A DNA stretch of 64,000 nt from Cereibacter sphaeroides. GTDB taxonomy: Bacteria; Pseudomonadota; Alphaproteobacteria; Rhodobacterales; Rhodobacteraceae. This document shows positions 26,873 to 36,520 of this stretch, one piece after another. The DNA is taken from assembly GCA_003243455.1 (NCBI GenBank), contig QFQS01000001.1:496001-560000 (forward strand), written 5' to 3'. The notes under the pieces were generated by a model. The model was not told the origin of the DNA. It saw only the letters and a program-made list of their open reading frames with translations, and did not search any database. Position 1 is the first letter of the stretch; every line of letters begins with the position of its first letter. A program made the translations under genes and the position numbers.

Positions 26873-27412
26873 TCAGTAACCGAAAACGCCAATCTGCATG
26901 TTCTGATACATACCCCACATCGAGGTGACGAGGATCGACAGCATCCCGATGCCCTGCACTACGATACGGTGGCGCGTCAGCAGCCGCACCAGCTCAGCTG
27001 TGCCAGAAGCAGTAGTCACTCGCCGCGCCATGCGCAGCGATAAAAGTCCCACGACAGTTATCGGAGCGATGATAAGGAAGACCGCCTGCGCGAACTCGAC
27101 CCTGTAGTAAAAACCCAATGTACAGAGCACCGAGAGAACGAAAAACACCATTCCCGCCAACCACAGTCCGGAAACCTGCACGATTCCAAGGAGCCGGTTC
27201 GAATTGATCCGCGCGAGAGCTTGAAGATCATCGTTCGCAGCCTCTCCCTGACGCCTTGCCTGCATGATCAGATCGAAAGGTATGCCTAAAACCCAATGAC
27301 TGGCGCTGGACCATACGACCGCCAGCATGATCCAGTACCATAGGTTCGAGAACGATCGCATATCGATCAGTTCGAATACGAGGTGATACCAATTCAACCC
27401 GCCTGCCCCCAT
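26873..27412 (-). CDS. four-span membrane protein of unknown function (Rhodobacteraceae type)
   Basis: 179 residues with about four hydrophobic helices: F-S-N-L-W-Y-W-I-M-L-A-V-V-W near 22, L-W-L-A-G-M-V-F-F-V-L near 83, A-V-F-L-I-I-A-P-I-T near 109, and a C-terminal one near 150-170. Between the first two is a charged linker with Q-A-R-R-Q-G-E-A. From memory, such proteins are labelled 'component of SufBCD complex' in Rhodobacteraceae, but no suf gene is nearby and I see no Fe-S motif, so I do not adopt that name. It precedes mfd on the same strand and is divergent from hemB. Confidence 0.75.
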   Translation of the reverse strand: MGAGGLNWYHLVFELIDMRSFSNLWYWIMLAVVWSSASHWVLGIPFDLIMQARRQGEAANDDLQALARINSNRLLGIVQVSGLWLAGMVFFVLSVLCTLGFYYRVEFAQAVFLIIAPITVVGLLSLRMARRVTTASGTAELVRLLTRHRIVVQGIGMLSILVTSMWGMYQNMQIGVFGY

Positions 27413-27537
27413 GCCATTTCAACGCAGGTCTGATGCCCGCTGACGCCATCCTACGATCCGCCTGCGCGCATTCCTACCCTTGAGAGCAGGACATTTCCAT
27501 GGCAGGCAGAAAAAACTTCGCCAGACCGGAGAGCCAG

Positions 27538-28542
<1,005 letters not shown>

Positions 28543-28648
28543 ACCGTCGGCGCGACCTCGCGCAACGTTGCCGAGGCATGGTGACTTGATTCAGGAAACA
28601 GTCTATATCTGGTGAAAAGCAGGCCAAGACCTGCAAAACCCGAGGCAC

Positions 28649-29221
28649 ATGATGGGGCAGTCTATGAGCATCACGCGGCGTGGCTTTCTGGCAGCAACGG
28701 GATCATCCCTGTTGATCACCGCAGCTTGCGGCAACGGCGTGAACAGCGGTGCAGGGGCAGAAATCGACGCCCGCGTCGATGCCACGCGCCAGTTCCTGTT
28801 CGACACCTATCCCGGCACCCGCGATCTTGAAAACCGCGCCTCGGGCGTCCTGTGGATGCCGCTGATGACCGAAGGTGGCCTTTTCGTGGGCGGGGGATAT
28901 GGACGCGGTGCCTTGCGGATCAGCAACGTCACCGTCGATTACTACAGCGCGACGAAGGCGAGCTACGGCCTGCAGATCGGCGCGCAGCAATATGCCCATG
29001 CGCTGTTCTTCATGACGGATGAGGCGCTTGCCGAATTCCGGGCAAGCGACGGTTGGGCTGCGGGGGCTGACCTGCGTTATGCCACCCCGGATCAGGGTGG
29101 CGCCAGCATCGGCAAGGATACGACCGAACTGGACCCGGTGATCCCGCTGATCTTTGGGCAGTCCGGCCTGATCGCCGGTGCTACGCTGTCGGGCACCAAA
29201 TATACCCGGATCATCCCCTAG
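28649..29221 (+). CDS. YSC84/SYLF-domain lipoprotein
   Basis: 190 residues. The N-terminus has S-I-T-R-R-G-F-L-A-A-T-G and the lipobox-like L-I-T-A-A-C-G, so a Tat-exported lipoprotein is likely. The rest matches the SYLF (YSC84) lipid-binding family, with G-V-L-W-M-P-L-M-T, G-G-Y-G-R-G-A-L-R, and the final G-L-I-A-G-A-T-L-S-G. Starts at 28649, 28652 or 28664 are all possible; GAGG is well placed for the second and GGGG for the third. It overlaps the convergent dehydrogenase gene by 4 bp. SYLF proteins bind phosphoinositides in eukaryotes; the bacterial role is unknown. Confidence 0.8.
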   Translation: MMGQSMSITRRGFLAATGSSLLITAACGNGVNSGAGAEIDARVDATRQFLFDTYPGTRDLENRASGVLWMPLMTEGGLFVGGGYGRGALRISNVTVDYYSATKASYGLQIGAQQYAHALFFMTDEALAEFRASDGWAAGADLRYATPDQGGASIGKDTTELDPVIPLIFGQSGLIAGATLSGTKYTRIIP

Positions 29222-30093
29222 CGATCGAAGGCTTTCAGGCGGCGGAAGAGCGAGGATGTATCCCAGCGTCCGCCACCCATGGCCTGCACGTCCGCATAGA
29301 ATTGATCCACCAGCGCCGTCACCGGCAGCCGTGCGCCGATCTCGTCGGCTGTGTCCAGACAGATGCCCAGATCCTTGCGCATCCAGTCCACGGCGAAGCC
29401 GAAGTCGAAACGGTCCTCCAGCATCGTCTTGTGGCGGTTCACCATCTGCCATGAGCCGGCGGCACCCTGGCTGATCACCTCGACAACCGCCTCGCCGTCC
29501 AGGCCCGCCTTCTGGCCAAAGGCCAGCGCCTCGGACAGGCCCTGCACCAGGCCTGCGATGCAGATCTGGTTCATCATCTTGGCCATCTGGCCTGCACCGC
29601 TGTCGCCGATGCGCCGGCAGATGCGGGAATAGGCGGCAATCACCGGCTCGGCCTTGTTATAGTCCTTGGCGGACCCGCCGCACATCACGGACAGCGCGCC
29701 ATTCTCCGCCCCCGCCTGCCCGCCCGATACCGGAGCATCGACAAAGCCAATGCCCTTTTCGGCGGCCAGCCCATGAAGCTCTCGCGTCACACGCGCCGAA
29801 ACCGTCGTGTGATCCACGAAGATGCTACCCGAAGCCAGACCGGCAAAAGCGCCGTCATCGCCAAGGCAGACACCGCGCAGGTCATCGTCGTTGCCGACGC
29901 AGGCCATCACGAAATCCTGATCCTTGGCGGCCTCGGCCGGGGTCCGCGAGGCACGGCCGCCGTGGCTGGCAACCCAGGCATCGGCCTTGGCAGCGGTGCG
30001 GTTATAGACTGTAACCTCATGCCCTGCGCGGAAAAGATGTCCGGCCATCGGTCCGCCCATCACGCCCAGCCCAAGAAACGCCACCTTTGCCAT
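29218..30093 (-). CDS. NAD(P)-dependent beta-hydroxyacid dehydrogenase (HIBADH/GarR-like)
   Basis: 291 residues. The Rossmann motif is G-L-G-V-M-G-G-P-M-A-G-H at about 7-18, followed by V-Y-N-R-T, where the Arg after Asn suggests NADPH use. The substrate-site loop is V-D-A-P-V-S-G-G-Q-A-G-A and the catalytic Lys is in A-G-Q-M-A-K-M-M-N-Q. Candidates are 3-hydroxyisobutyrate dehydrogenase, tartronate semialdehyde reductase or a succinic-semialdehyde reductase; neighbours do not decide. The start is followed by a normal family N-terminus and is divergent from the acylase gene. Confidence 0.88.
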   Translation of the reverse strand: MAKVAFLGLGVMGGPMAGHLFRAGHEVTVYNRTAAKADAWVASHGGRASRTPAEAAKDQDFVMACVGNDDDLRGVCLGDDGAFAGLASGSIFVDHTTVSARVTRELHGLAAEKGIGFVDAPVSGGQAGAENGALSVMCGGSAKDYNKAEPVIAAYSRICRRIGDSGAGQMAKMMNQICIAGLVQGLSEALAFGQKAGLDGEAVVEVISQGAAGSWQMVNRHKTMLEDRFDFGFAVDWMRKDLGICLDTADEIGARLPVTALVDQFYADVQAMGGGRWDTSSLFRRLKAFDR

Positions 30094-30188
30094 CTAGCTA
30101 CTCCTGTTCCTGCCCGTAATTGCGCCCGCAGGGCGGATGCACTAGGAAGCGGCTTTGCTTCTGCCGTCAAGACCGGGTTCGGACCGCC

Positions 30189-32648
30189 ATGATCATCGCT
30201 TTCCGCTGGCTGCTGCGGATTTTTGTCGGGCTTGTCCTGCTGGGGCTTCTGTCGCTGCTGATCGGCTATTACTTCCTGTCGCGGTCGCTTCCCGACTATT
30301 CCGAGGATTTCACCCTGCCCGGCGTGACCGGCCCGGTCGAGATCGTGCGCAACAATGCGAACGTGCCGCATATCTTCGGCCAGACCGATGAAGACGTCTA
30401 TTTCGCGCTCGGCTTCGTCCATGCGCAGGACCGTCTGTGGCAGATGACGATGCTGCGCCGCACCGCGCAAGGCCGCCTGTCCGAGATTTTCGGCCAGCGC
30501 ACCGCCCGTATTGACGAGATTATCCGCCGCTTCGATCTTTACGGTCTTGCATCACGCTCAGTTGCCGCACAGGACGAGCCGACCAAGCGCGCGCTAGAGG
30601 CCTATGCCAATGGCGTCAACGCATGGATCGGTCAGGTCAACGATGGCGCCCGTGGCCGTGGCGCGCCGGAATTTTTCCTTTTCGAGCCGGAAATCGATGC
30701 ATGGCAGCCCGCAGATTCCATAGCCATCCTCAAGCTCATGGCACTGCAGTTGTCCTCGCAACTGGAAAGCGAGGTCTTGCGCGCCCGCACGTCGCTGCTG
30801 TTGCCCGATACGCGGGTGAAAGACATCCTGCCCGACGATCCCGGACAGGCCATAGCCGCCCTGCCCGACTATGCCAGCCTTGTGCCGGGCGTCCTGCCCG
30901 GCGCGCCCGATATCAAGATGGCGGCAGACCCCCTGTCGCCCTTTCCGAAGCGAGACCTTGCAGGCGCATCGAATGCCTGGGCCGCCGCGCCGAGCCGGTC
31001 CGCGTCGGGTGGAACGATCCTGGCCAATGACCCCCACCTGAATTTCACCGCGCCGACGATATGGTATCTGGCGCGCCTGCAACTGCAATCCGGTGGCGTG
31101 ATTGGCGCGACCATTCCGGGTGTTCCGGCGATATTGCTCGGACGGTCCGAGGCTGTGGGATGGGGTCTGACCTCGTCCTATCTCGATGATCAGGACGTCC
31201 GCATCGAGCAGTTGAACCCGGAAAACCCGGAAGAATACCGCACGCCCGACGGGTGGAAGAAGTTCGAGACGCGGCGCTCGATCCTGACGATCAAGGACGC
31301 ACCACCGGTTACGCTGACGCTGCGATGGACCGACAACGGCCCGGTCCTGCCCGGATCGCATTACAATCTGGCCGCGATAACGCCTCCGGGGCATGTCGCC
31401 TCGGTCTCATGGACGGCATTGTCGACCAATGATACCTCGATGACGGCGGCCATTCGCATCATGAAGGCAAAGTCAGTAGCCGACGGGCTGGCGGCAGGCG
31501 AGTTATTCGTCGCCCCCTCGCAGAACCTGATGCTGGCCGACAAGGACGGCATCGCCATGCAGGTCATCGGCGCAATGCCGAAACGTGACCCGCGCAACCA
31601 GTCACAAGGCCGCATGCCGACGCAGGGCTGGCTGGCCGAGAACCGCTGGCAGGGGATGTTCCCTTATTCCGACAACCCACGCTTCGTGAATCCCGCCTCG
31701 GGCATCCTTGGCAATACCAACAACAAGACCGTCGATACGCCTTTCCCGCTTAATGTCAGCTTCAACTGGGGCGATACGCAGCGCATTCAGCGCTGGCTGA
31801 AGCTGATGCAGACGCGAGAGGTCCATACCCGCGACAGTTTCATCGAGGCGCAGCTCGACACGGTATCGAATGCCGCACGCACGCTGCTGCCTCTGGTAGG
31901 GGGCGATCTGTGGTTCACCGGCGAGCCCGCACCCGAAGGCACGCCCGAACGCCGTCGGCAAAAGGCGCTGGAGATGCTGGCCGCCTGGAATGGCGAGATG
32001 AACGAACACCTGCCAGAGCCGCTGATCTATTCCGCCTGGATGCGCGCGCTTCAGGACCGGCTGATCCGGGACGAGATGGGTCCGCTGACCGATGAATTCA
32101 CCCGTGTCGATCCGGTTTTCATCAACCGCGTCTACAACAACATTGATGGCGCGGGTGTCTGGTGCGACATCATCCAGTCCTCGCCGGTCGAAACCTGCAC
32201 CGACCTTGCCCGCATCGCGCTAGACGACGCGCTGCTTCGGCTGACCGAGCGCTATGGGCCCAACCTGGAAAGCTGGCGCTGGGGTGATGCCCACCAGGCC
32301 AACCAGGACCATCCGGTGCTGGGCGACGTTCCGGTCATCCGCTATCTGGTGAACATCCGCCAGTCGACCAGTGGCGACGATGATACACTGCTACGTGGCA
32401 GCATCAGCGGCGAAGACCCCGATCCCTTCATGAACGTGCATGGCGCGGGCTATCGCGGCGTCTACGACTTTGCCGACCCCGACAGTTCGGTCTTCGTCAC
32501 CTCTACCGGTCAGTCGGGCCATCCGCTGTCGCGTCACTACGACGATCTGGGTGAGCTTTGGCGCCGGGGCGAATATACCCCCATGTCGCTGGACCCCGAG
32601 CTTGCCCGCGCGGCGGCGGTCGGGATCACCCATATATCCCCGCCCTGA
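30189..32648 (+). CDS. penicillin acylase family Ntn-hydrolase
   Basis: 819 residues from the ATG at 30189. A membrane segment at about 9-30 probably anchors it or serves as a signal. The family processes itself into alpha and beta chains; the nucleophile is Ser261 in A-G-A-S-N-A-W-A, the start of the beta chain. Further family marks are N-D-P-H-L, G-V-P-A-I-L-L-G-R, W-G-L-T, N-T-N-N-K-T and the C-terminal G-Q-S-G-H-P-L-S-R-H-Y. Substrates may be acyl-homoserine lactones, cyclic lipopeptides or beta-lactams; quorum quenching is possible but not shown. Confidence 0.92.
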   Translation: MIIAFRWLLRIFVGLVLLGLLSLLIGYYFLSRSLPDYSEDFTLPGVTGPVEIVRNNANVPHIFGQTDEDVYFALGFVHAQDRLWQMTMLRRTAQGRLSEIFGQRTARIDEIIRRFDLYGLASRSVAAQDEPTKRALEAYANGVNAWIGQVNDGARGRGAPEFFLFEPEIDAWQPADSIAILKLMALQLSSQLESEVLRARTSLLLPDTRVKDILPDDPGQAIAALPDYASLVPGVLPGAPDIKMAADPLSPFPKRDLAGASNAWAAAPSRSASGGTILANDPHLNFTAPTIWYLARLQLQSGGVIGATIPGVPAILLGRSEAVGWGLTSSYLDDQDVRIEQLNPENPEEYRTPDGWKKFETRRSILTIKDAPPVTLTLRWTDNGPVLPGSHYNLAAITPPGHVASVSWTALSTNDTSMTAAIRIMKAKSVADGLAAGELFVAPSQNLMLADKDGIAMQVIGAMPKRDPRNQSQGRMPTQGWLAENRWQGMFPYSDNPRFVNPASGILGNTNNKTVDTPFPLNVSFNWGDTQRIQRWLKLMQTREVHTRDSFIEAQLDTVSNAARTLLPLVGGDLWFTGEPAPEGTPERRRQKALEMLAAWNGEMNEHLPEPLIYSAWMRALQDRLIRDEMGPLTDEFTRVDPVFINRVYNNIDGAGVWCDIIQSSPVETCTDLARIALDDALLRLTERYGPNLESWRWGDAHQANQDHPVLGDVPVIRYLVNIRQSTSGDDDTLLRGSISGEDPDPFMNVHGAGYRGVYDFADPDSSVFVTSTGQSGHPLSRHYDDLGELWRRGEYTPMSLDPELARAAAVGITHISPP

Positions 32649-32754
32649 GACGCCGCTTCACTTTGTAGCGCTAACGGGTGTCGACAGGGGTTGATCTTTC
32701 GTGCCGCCCCGTCACCCTGCGCGCAATAAAATTGCGGACGTAAGGGAGCCTCGG

Positions 32755-33585
32755 ATGGCCGGAGAATTCGACGCCTGGCTAGGCCGGACCGAAGAGGTCG
32801 AGGATTGCGTGACGATCGGTCAGGCGCGCCGCATGGCCGCGACGCTGGATATCGACAACTTCCCGTTCAGTGACGGCGCGCCCCTGCCCCCGCTGTGGCA
32901 CTGGATGGCCTGGACTCCAGATGCGCCGATGTCTCGGATCGGCCCGGACGGCCATACCAGGCGTGGCGACTTCTGGCCCCCCGTTCCGCTGGAGCGGCGG
33001 ATGTGGGCGGGCGGACGGCTGACGTTCCACAGCAGCCCGAAGATCGGCGAAAAGCTGGTCCGGCGTTCCGAGATCACCAAGATAGCCTCAAAGACCGGCG
33101 GTGCGGGCGAGATGGTCTTTGTGACTGTCCTGCACGAAATCCGCGCGAAGGGTGAGATCGCGATCACCGAGGAGCAGGACATCGTCTATATCGCGATGCC
33201 GGAACGTTTTGCTCCACCGCCGCCTACGCCCGTTCCAGAGGCTATCTGGGAGGAACCCGTGGCGATCGACCCGGTGCGGCTCTTCCGCTTTTCCGCCGTG
33301 ACCTTCAACGGTCATCGCATCCACTACGACCTGCCCTATGCGCAGGAGGTCGAGAAGTATCCCGGTCTCGTAGTCCATGGCCCGTTCCAGGCGGTGCTGC
33401 TGATGGAGGCCGCGCGGCGGCATCGGGGGGACGCTGTGCCGCGGCGTTTCAAATTCCGGGGGGTGCGGCCACTCTTTCACTTCGATCCGGCCCGGATCGT
33501 GGCGGCAGCCGAGGCAGACGGCTCGCAGGTGCTTTGCACGGCGACCTCTGACTATCAGTGCATGCAGGGCGAGGTGACGTGGTGA
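32755..33585 (+). CDS. meh: mesaconyl-C4-CoA (3-methylfumaryl-CoA) hydratase-like
   Basis: 276 residues from the ATG at 32755, preceded by AAGGGAG. Two hot-dog parts are visible: an N-terminal FAS1-like dehydratase domain (L-D-I-D-N-F-P-F, W-H-W-M-A-W) and a C-terminal MaoC-like part (F-S-A-V-T-F-N-G-H-R-I-H-Y-D, L-V-V-H-G-P-F-Q). This layout fits the HTD2/Meh group that hydrates mesaconyl-C4-CoA to citramalyl-CoA in the 3-hydroxypropionate bicycle. The stop overlaps the GTG of the CoA transferase gene, which is the partner enzyme. A closely related dehydratase role (for example itaconyl-CoA) is the alternative. Confidence 0.78.
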   Translation: MAGEFDAWLGRTEEVEDCVTIGQARRMAATLDIDNFPFSDGAPLPPLWHWMAWTPDAPMSRIGPDGHTRRGDFWPPVPLERRMWAGGRLTFHSSPKIGEKLVRRSEITKIASKTGGAGEMVFVTVLHEIRAKGEIAITEEQDIVYIAMPERFAPPPPTPVPEAIWEEPVAIDPVRLFRFSAVTFNGHRIHYDLPYAQEVEKYPGLVVHGPFQAVLLMEAARRHRGDAVPRRFKFRGVRPLFHFDPARIVAAAEADGSQVLCTATSDYQCMQGEVTW

Positions 33586-34796
33586 GCGGTATTCTGCAGG
33601 GCATGCGCGTCGTCGAAGGGTCTGCCTTCATCGCGGTTCCGCTGGCGGGGATGACACTGGCGCAGATGGGGGCGGATGTGATCCGTTTTGACCGCCTGCA
33701 GGGCGGCCTCGATGCACATCGTTGGCCCGTGACGGATAGCGGTGCAAGCCTGTTCTGGACCGGGATGAACAAGGGCAAACGCTCCATCGCCGTGGATATC
33801 GGGAAGCCCGAGGGGCGAGAGATCGTAGCGGCGCTGATCACCGCGCCGGGGCCGGATGCCGGGCTGTTCCTGACCAACCTGCGAGCCAAAGGGTGGATGG
33901 ACTACCCTGCCCTTGCCGCGCGGCGCGAGGATCTGATCATGGTCTCGCTGACCGGCACCCGCCGGGGCGAGCCTGCGGTCGACTACACGGTGAACCCCGC
34001 GCTGGGGTTTCCGGCCGCGACCGGGCCGGTCGGGTCGGAACTTCCGATCGCTCACGTCTTGCCGGCCTGGGACTGCGCGGCGGGACAGATGCTGGTCCAT
34101 ACCCTGCTAGCGGCGGAGCGGCATCGGACGCGGACGGGCAAGGGTCAGATCGCGGAGCTGTCGCTGAAGGATGTCGGCGCAGCGATGCTGAGCCATATGG
34201 GAATCGTCGGCGAGGTTCTGGTGAACGGGGTAGACCGGCCGAAGTATGGCAACGCGATCTATGGCGCCTTCGGGCAGGATTTCGTGACGGCTGACGGACG
34301 GGGTGTGATGGTCGTGGGTCTGACCGAGCGGCAGTGGGCGGGGATCGTCCGCGTCATGGAGATCGAGGCGGAGGTTGCGGCGCTGGCGGCACGGCTCGGG
34401 TTCGACCTGAGCGAGGAAGGGAACCGGTTCATCGCGCGGGATGAGATCGCGGCGCTGGTCGGTCCCTGGATCGCGGCGCGGCGGCTGGATGAGATCGCGC
34501 CGCTGTTTGATGGTGCGGGGCTGACCTGGACGGTGTTTCGCAGCTTTGGAGAGGCCGTCCGGCAGGACCCGGACCTGAGCACGGACAACCCTATGATGGC
34601 CGAGATACAGCAACCGGGGATCGGGCGGTTGCCGGTGGCGGGCAGTCCGGTGAATTTCGGGGGGTTGGAGCGGCCGCACCCCGCCCCCGCGCCGGTGCTG
34701 GGCCAGCATACCGAGGCGATCCTTGCGGATGTTCTGGGATTGGGCTCGGGGCAGATTGGCGCACTGATGGATGCGAAGGTCGTGGCGGGGCCTTAA
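33582..34796 (+). CDS. mct: 2-methylfumaryl-CoA isomerase (mesaconyl-CoA C1-C4 CoA transferase)
   Basis: 404 residues, class III CoA-transferase. I chose the GTG at 33582, which overlaps the hydratase stop (GTGA) and gives S-G-I-L-Q-G-M-R-V-V-E-G-S-A-F, the typical Mct N-terminus. Later blocks match my memory of Chloroflexus Mct closely: M-T-L-A-Q-M-G-A-D-V-I-R-F-D, F-W-T-G-M-N-K-G-K-R-S-I, V-D-Y-T-V-N-P, H-V-L-P-A-W-D, and D-P-D-L-S-T-D-N-P-M. The catalytic Asp is expected in the L-P-A-W-D block. The enzyme moves CoA within mesaconate from C1 to C4. It converges with hflX. Confidence 0.88.
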   Translation: MSGILQGMRVVEGSAFIAVPLAGMTLAQMGADVIRFDRLQGGLDAHRWPVTDSGASLFWTGMNKGKRSIAVDIGKPEGREIVAALITAPGPDAGLFLTNLRAKGWMDYPALAARREDLIMVSLTGTRRGEPAVDYTVNPALGFPAATGPVGSELPIAHVLPAWDCAAGQMLVHTLLAAERHRTRTGKGQIAELSLKDVGAAMLSHMGIVGEVLVNGVDRPKYGNAIYGAFGQDFVTADGRGVMVVGLTERQWAGIVRVMEIEAEVAALAARLGFDLSEEGNRFIARDEIAALVGPWIAARRLDEIAPLFDGAGLTWTVFRSFGEAVRQDPDLSTDNPMMAEIQQPGIGRLPVAGSPVNFGGLERPHPAPAPVLGQHTEAILADVLGLGSGQIGALMDAKVVAGP

Positions 34797-34808
34797 AGCC
34801 TCGCTAAC

Positions 34809-36134
34809 TTACAGCTCGCGGAAGCGCTTTTCCTGCCGCGATGTCCAACGCACGTCGATCCGGTAGCCGGTCTTTGTCTGCCGTTCGGCCTGAACGACGC
34901 CCTCGGCGTGCAGCCATGCCCGGCGGCGGCCATCTTCGAACCCCAGGCGCAATTCCCGTTCGGTCTTCTCTTCCTCGAAAGTGGTCGAGACGGCGTCGAG
35001 CAGTCTTGGCAGCCCTTCGCCCGTCAGGGCCGAGAGCGCAAAGATCGTCGGGCTTCGCGCCGCCTGCACAACCAGCGCCTCGCGCTGCGCAGGTTCGACC
35101 AGATCGAGCTTGTTCCAGACCTCGAACTGCGGTGTTTCGGGTTCCACGCCAAGGCTGGTCAGGATGTCGCGCACATCATCCGCCTGTGCCTCGGTCTCTG
35201 GGTGCGAGATGTCGCGGACGTGGAGGATCAGGTCCGCCTCCAGCACCTCTTCCAGCGTAGCGCGGAAGGCGGCGACCAGTTCGGTCGGCAGGTCGGAAAT
35301 AAAACCCACGGTGTCGGACAGGATCACCTTGCGCCCCGAGGGCAGCACGACGCCGCGCATCGTCGGGTCCAGCGTGGCGAACAGCATGTCCTTGGCGAGC
35401 ACCTCGGCCCCGGTCATGCGGTTGAACAGCGTCGATTTTCCCGCGTTGGTATAGCCGACCAGCGCGACGACCGGGAACGGAACCTTGCGGCGGGCGGCAC
35501 GATGCAGTTCCCGCGTCTTCACCACGCGGTCAAGCTGGCGCTTGATGCGGATGATCTGATCGTCGATGGCGCGACGGTCAGCCTCGATCTGCGTCTCGCC
35601 GGGGCCACCGACAAAGCCGAAACCGCCCCGCTGACGCTCAAGGTGGGTCCAGGCGCGGACAAGGCGGGTGCGCTGATAGCTGAGCGCGGCGAGGTCCACC
35701 TGCATCACGCCTTCGCGCGTGCGGGCGCGATCCGCAAAAATCTCAAGGATCAGGCTGGTGCGGTCTAGCAGCTTGACGCCCCATTCCTTTTCCAGATTGC
35801 GCTGCTGCACCGGGCTGACCGGGCCATCGACCAACACGAGGTCGATCTCTTCGGCCTTGAAGCGGGCCTTCAGATCTTCAACCTTGCCCGAACCGAAAAG
35901 CAGTCCCGGCGCTGCACGAGCCACGCGGACGACCTCAGAACCCACAATTTGCAGATCAGGCAGGGCGGCGGCCAGCGCAACAGCCTCGGCCAAAACATGT
36001 TCGGCCGGGCGGCGCAGACGATCCGATTTCAGATCGGGATGCAGCACATAGGCCCGCGTGGCGCGGGCGCGGGTATCGCGCGGGTCGCGATCGGCGTTTC
36101 CGGTCGCTTCATCCCCAGGGACGGTGACGCTCAG
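34809..36134 (-). CDS. hflX: GTPase HflX, probable CTG start
   Basis: 441 residues if begun at CTG (36132-36134), which overlaps the hfq stop (CTGA) and has GAGG seven bases upstream. The family-conserved strand R-A-Y-V-L-H-P-D-L lies ahead of the first ordinary start codon (GTG at 36045-36047, giving a 412-residue form), and no ATG, GTG or TTG exists in between, so a CTG start is favoured. HflX is a ribosome-associated GTPase that splits stalled ribosomes. Domains are an N-terminal HflX region with D-G-P-V-S-P-V-Q-Q-R-N-L-E, a helical linker with G-P-G-E-T-Q-I-E-A-D-R-R, and a G domain with G-Y-T-N-A-G-K-S-T-L-F-N and D-T-V-G-F-I. Confidence 0.93.
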   Translation of the reverse strand: MSVTVPGDEATGNADRDPRDTRARATRAYVLHPDLKSDRLRRPAEHVLAEAVALAAALPDLQIVGSEVVRVARAAPGLLFGSGKVEDLKARFKAEEIDLVLVDGPVSPVQQRNLEKEWGVKLLDRTSLILEIFADRARTREGVMQVDLAALSYQRTRLVRAWTHLERQRGGFGFVGGPGETQIEADRRAIDDQIIRIKRQLDRVVKTRELHRAARRKVPFPVVALVGYTNAGKSTLFNRMTGAEVLAKDMLFATLDPTMRGVVLPSGRKVILSDTVGFISDLPTELVAAFRATLEEVLEADLILHVRDISHPETEAQADDVRDILTSLGVEPETPQFEVWNKLDLVEPAQREALVVQAARSPTIFALSALTGEGLPRLLDAVSTTFEEEKTERELRLGFEDGRRRAWLHAEGVVQAERQTKTGYRIDVRWTSRQEKRFREL

Positions 36135-36364
36135 TCTTCACCCTCGTACAGGTTGATCGGCGCGCCCGGCATGATGGTGGAAATCGCATGTTTGTAGACA
36201 AGCTGCGATTGGCCATCACGGCGAAGCAACACGCAGAAATTGTCGAACCAGGTGATCACGCCCTGCAGCTTCACCCCGTTGATCAGGAAGATCGTGACCG
36301 GAACCTTCGCCTTGCGGACGTGGTTTAGAAATGCGTCCTGCAAATTTTGTTTATCGGCAGCCAT
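36131..36364 (-). CDS. hfq: RNA chaperone Hfq
   Basis: 77 residues from the ATG at 36362-36364. Sm1 motif: Q-N-L-Q-D-A-F-L-N-H-V-R, then V-T-I-F-L-I-N-G-V-K-L-Q-G-V-I. Sm2 contains the Y-K-H-A-I-S-T-I RNA-binding signature near residue 60. The length fits the short alphaproteobacterial form with almost no C-terminal tail (ends Y-E-G-E-D). Hfq hexamers pair small RNAs with mRNAs. The Shine-Dalgarno AAGGG is 11 bases from the ATG, longer than ideal, and a GGTT-AAAA-AACC stretch lies between. It is translationally linked to hflX. Confidence 0.98.
   Translation of the reverse strand: MAADKQNLQDAFLNHVRKAKVPVTIFLINGVKLQGVITWFDNFCVLLRRDGQSQLVYKHAISTIMPGAPINLYEGED
36142..36145 (-). promoter_or_regulatory. 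Shine-Dalgarno supporting the CTG start of hflX
   Basis: GAGG on the minus strand inside the last codons of hfq, seven bases before the CTG at 36132-36134. No comparable site precedes the GTG at 36045-36047. Confidence 0.55.
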
Positions 36365-36520
36365 CGGTTTTTTAACCCTTGTTCTTATCGTGTTCTTTTC
36401 GTTGTCGTTGTAGTTGTCGGCGGTCCCTCGCCCCATGGCTGGCGCCAAAAGGAAGCGAAAGCCAGTATGATCCGGGACCGGAGGAGATTCCAGACCAAAA
36501 AACAGGCCTTTACCAAGGAC

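Noticed and set aside
26873..27412. 'component of SufBCD complex' name for the membrane protein
   Set aside because: No Fe-S motif and no suf genes in the window; the label seems to be inherited annotation.
36365..36520. intrinsic terminator between trkH and hfq
   Set aside because: There is a T6 run on the minus strand but only a four-pair stem before it, too weak to call.
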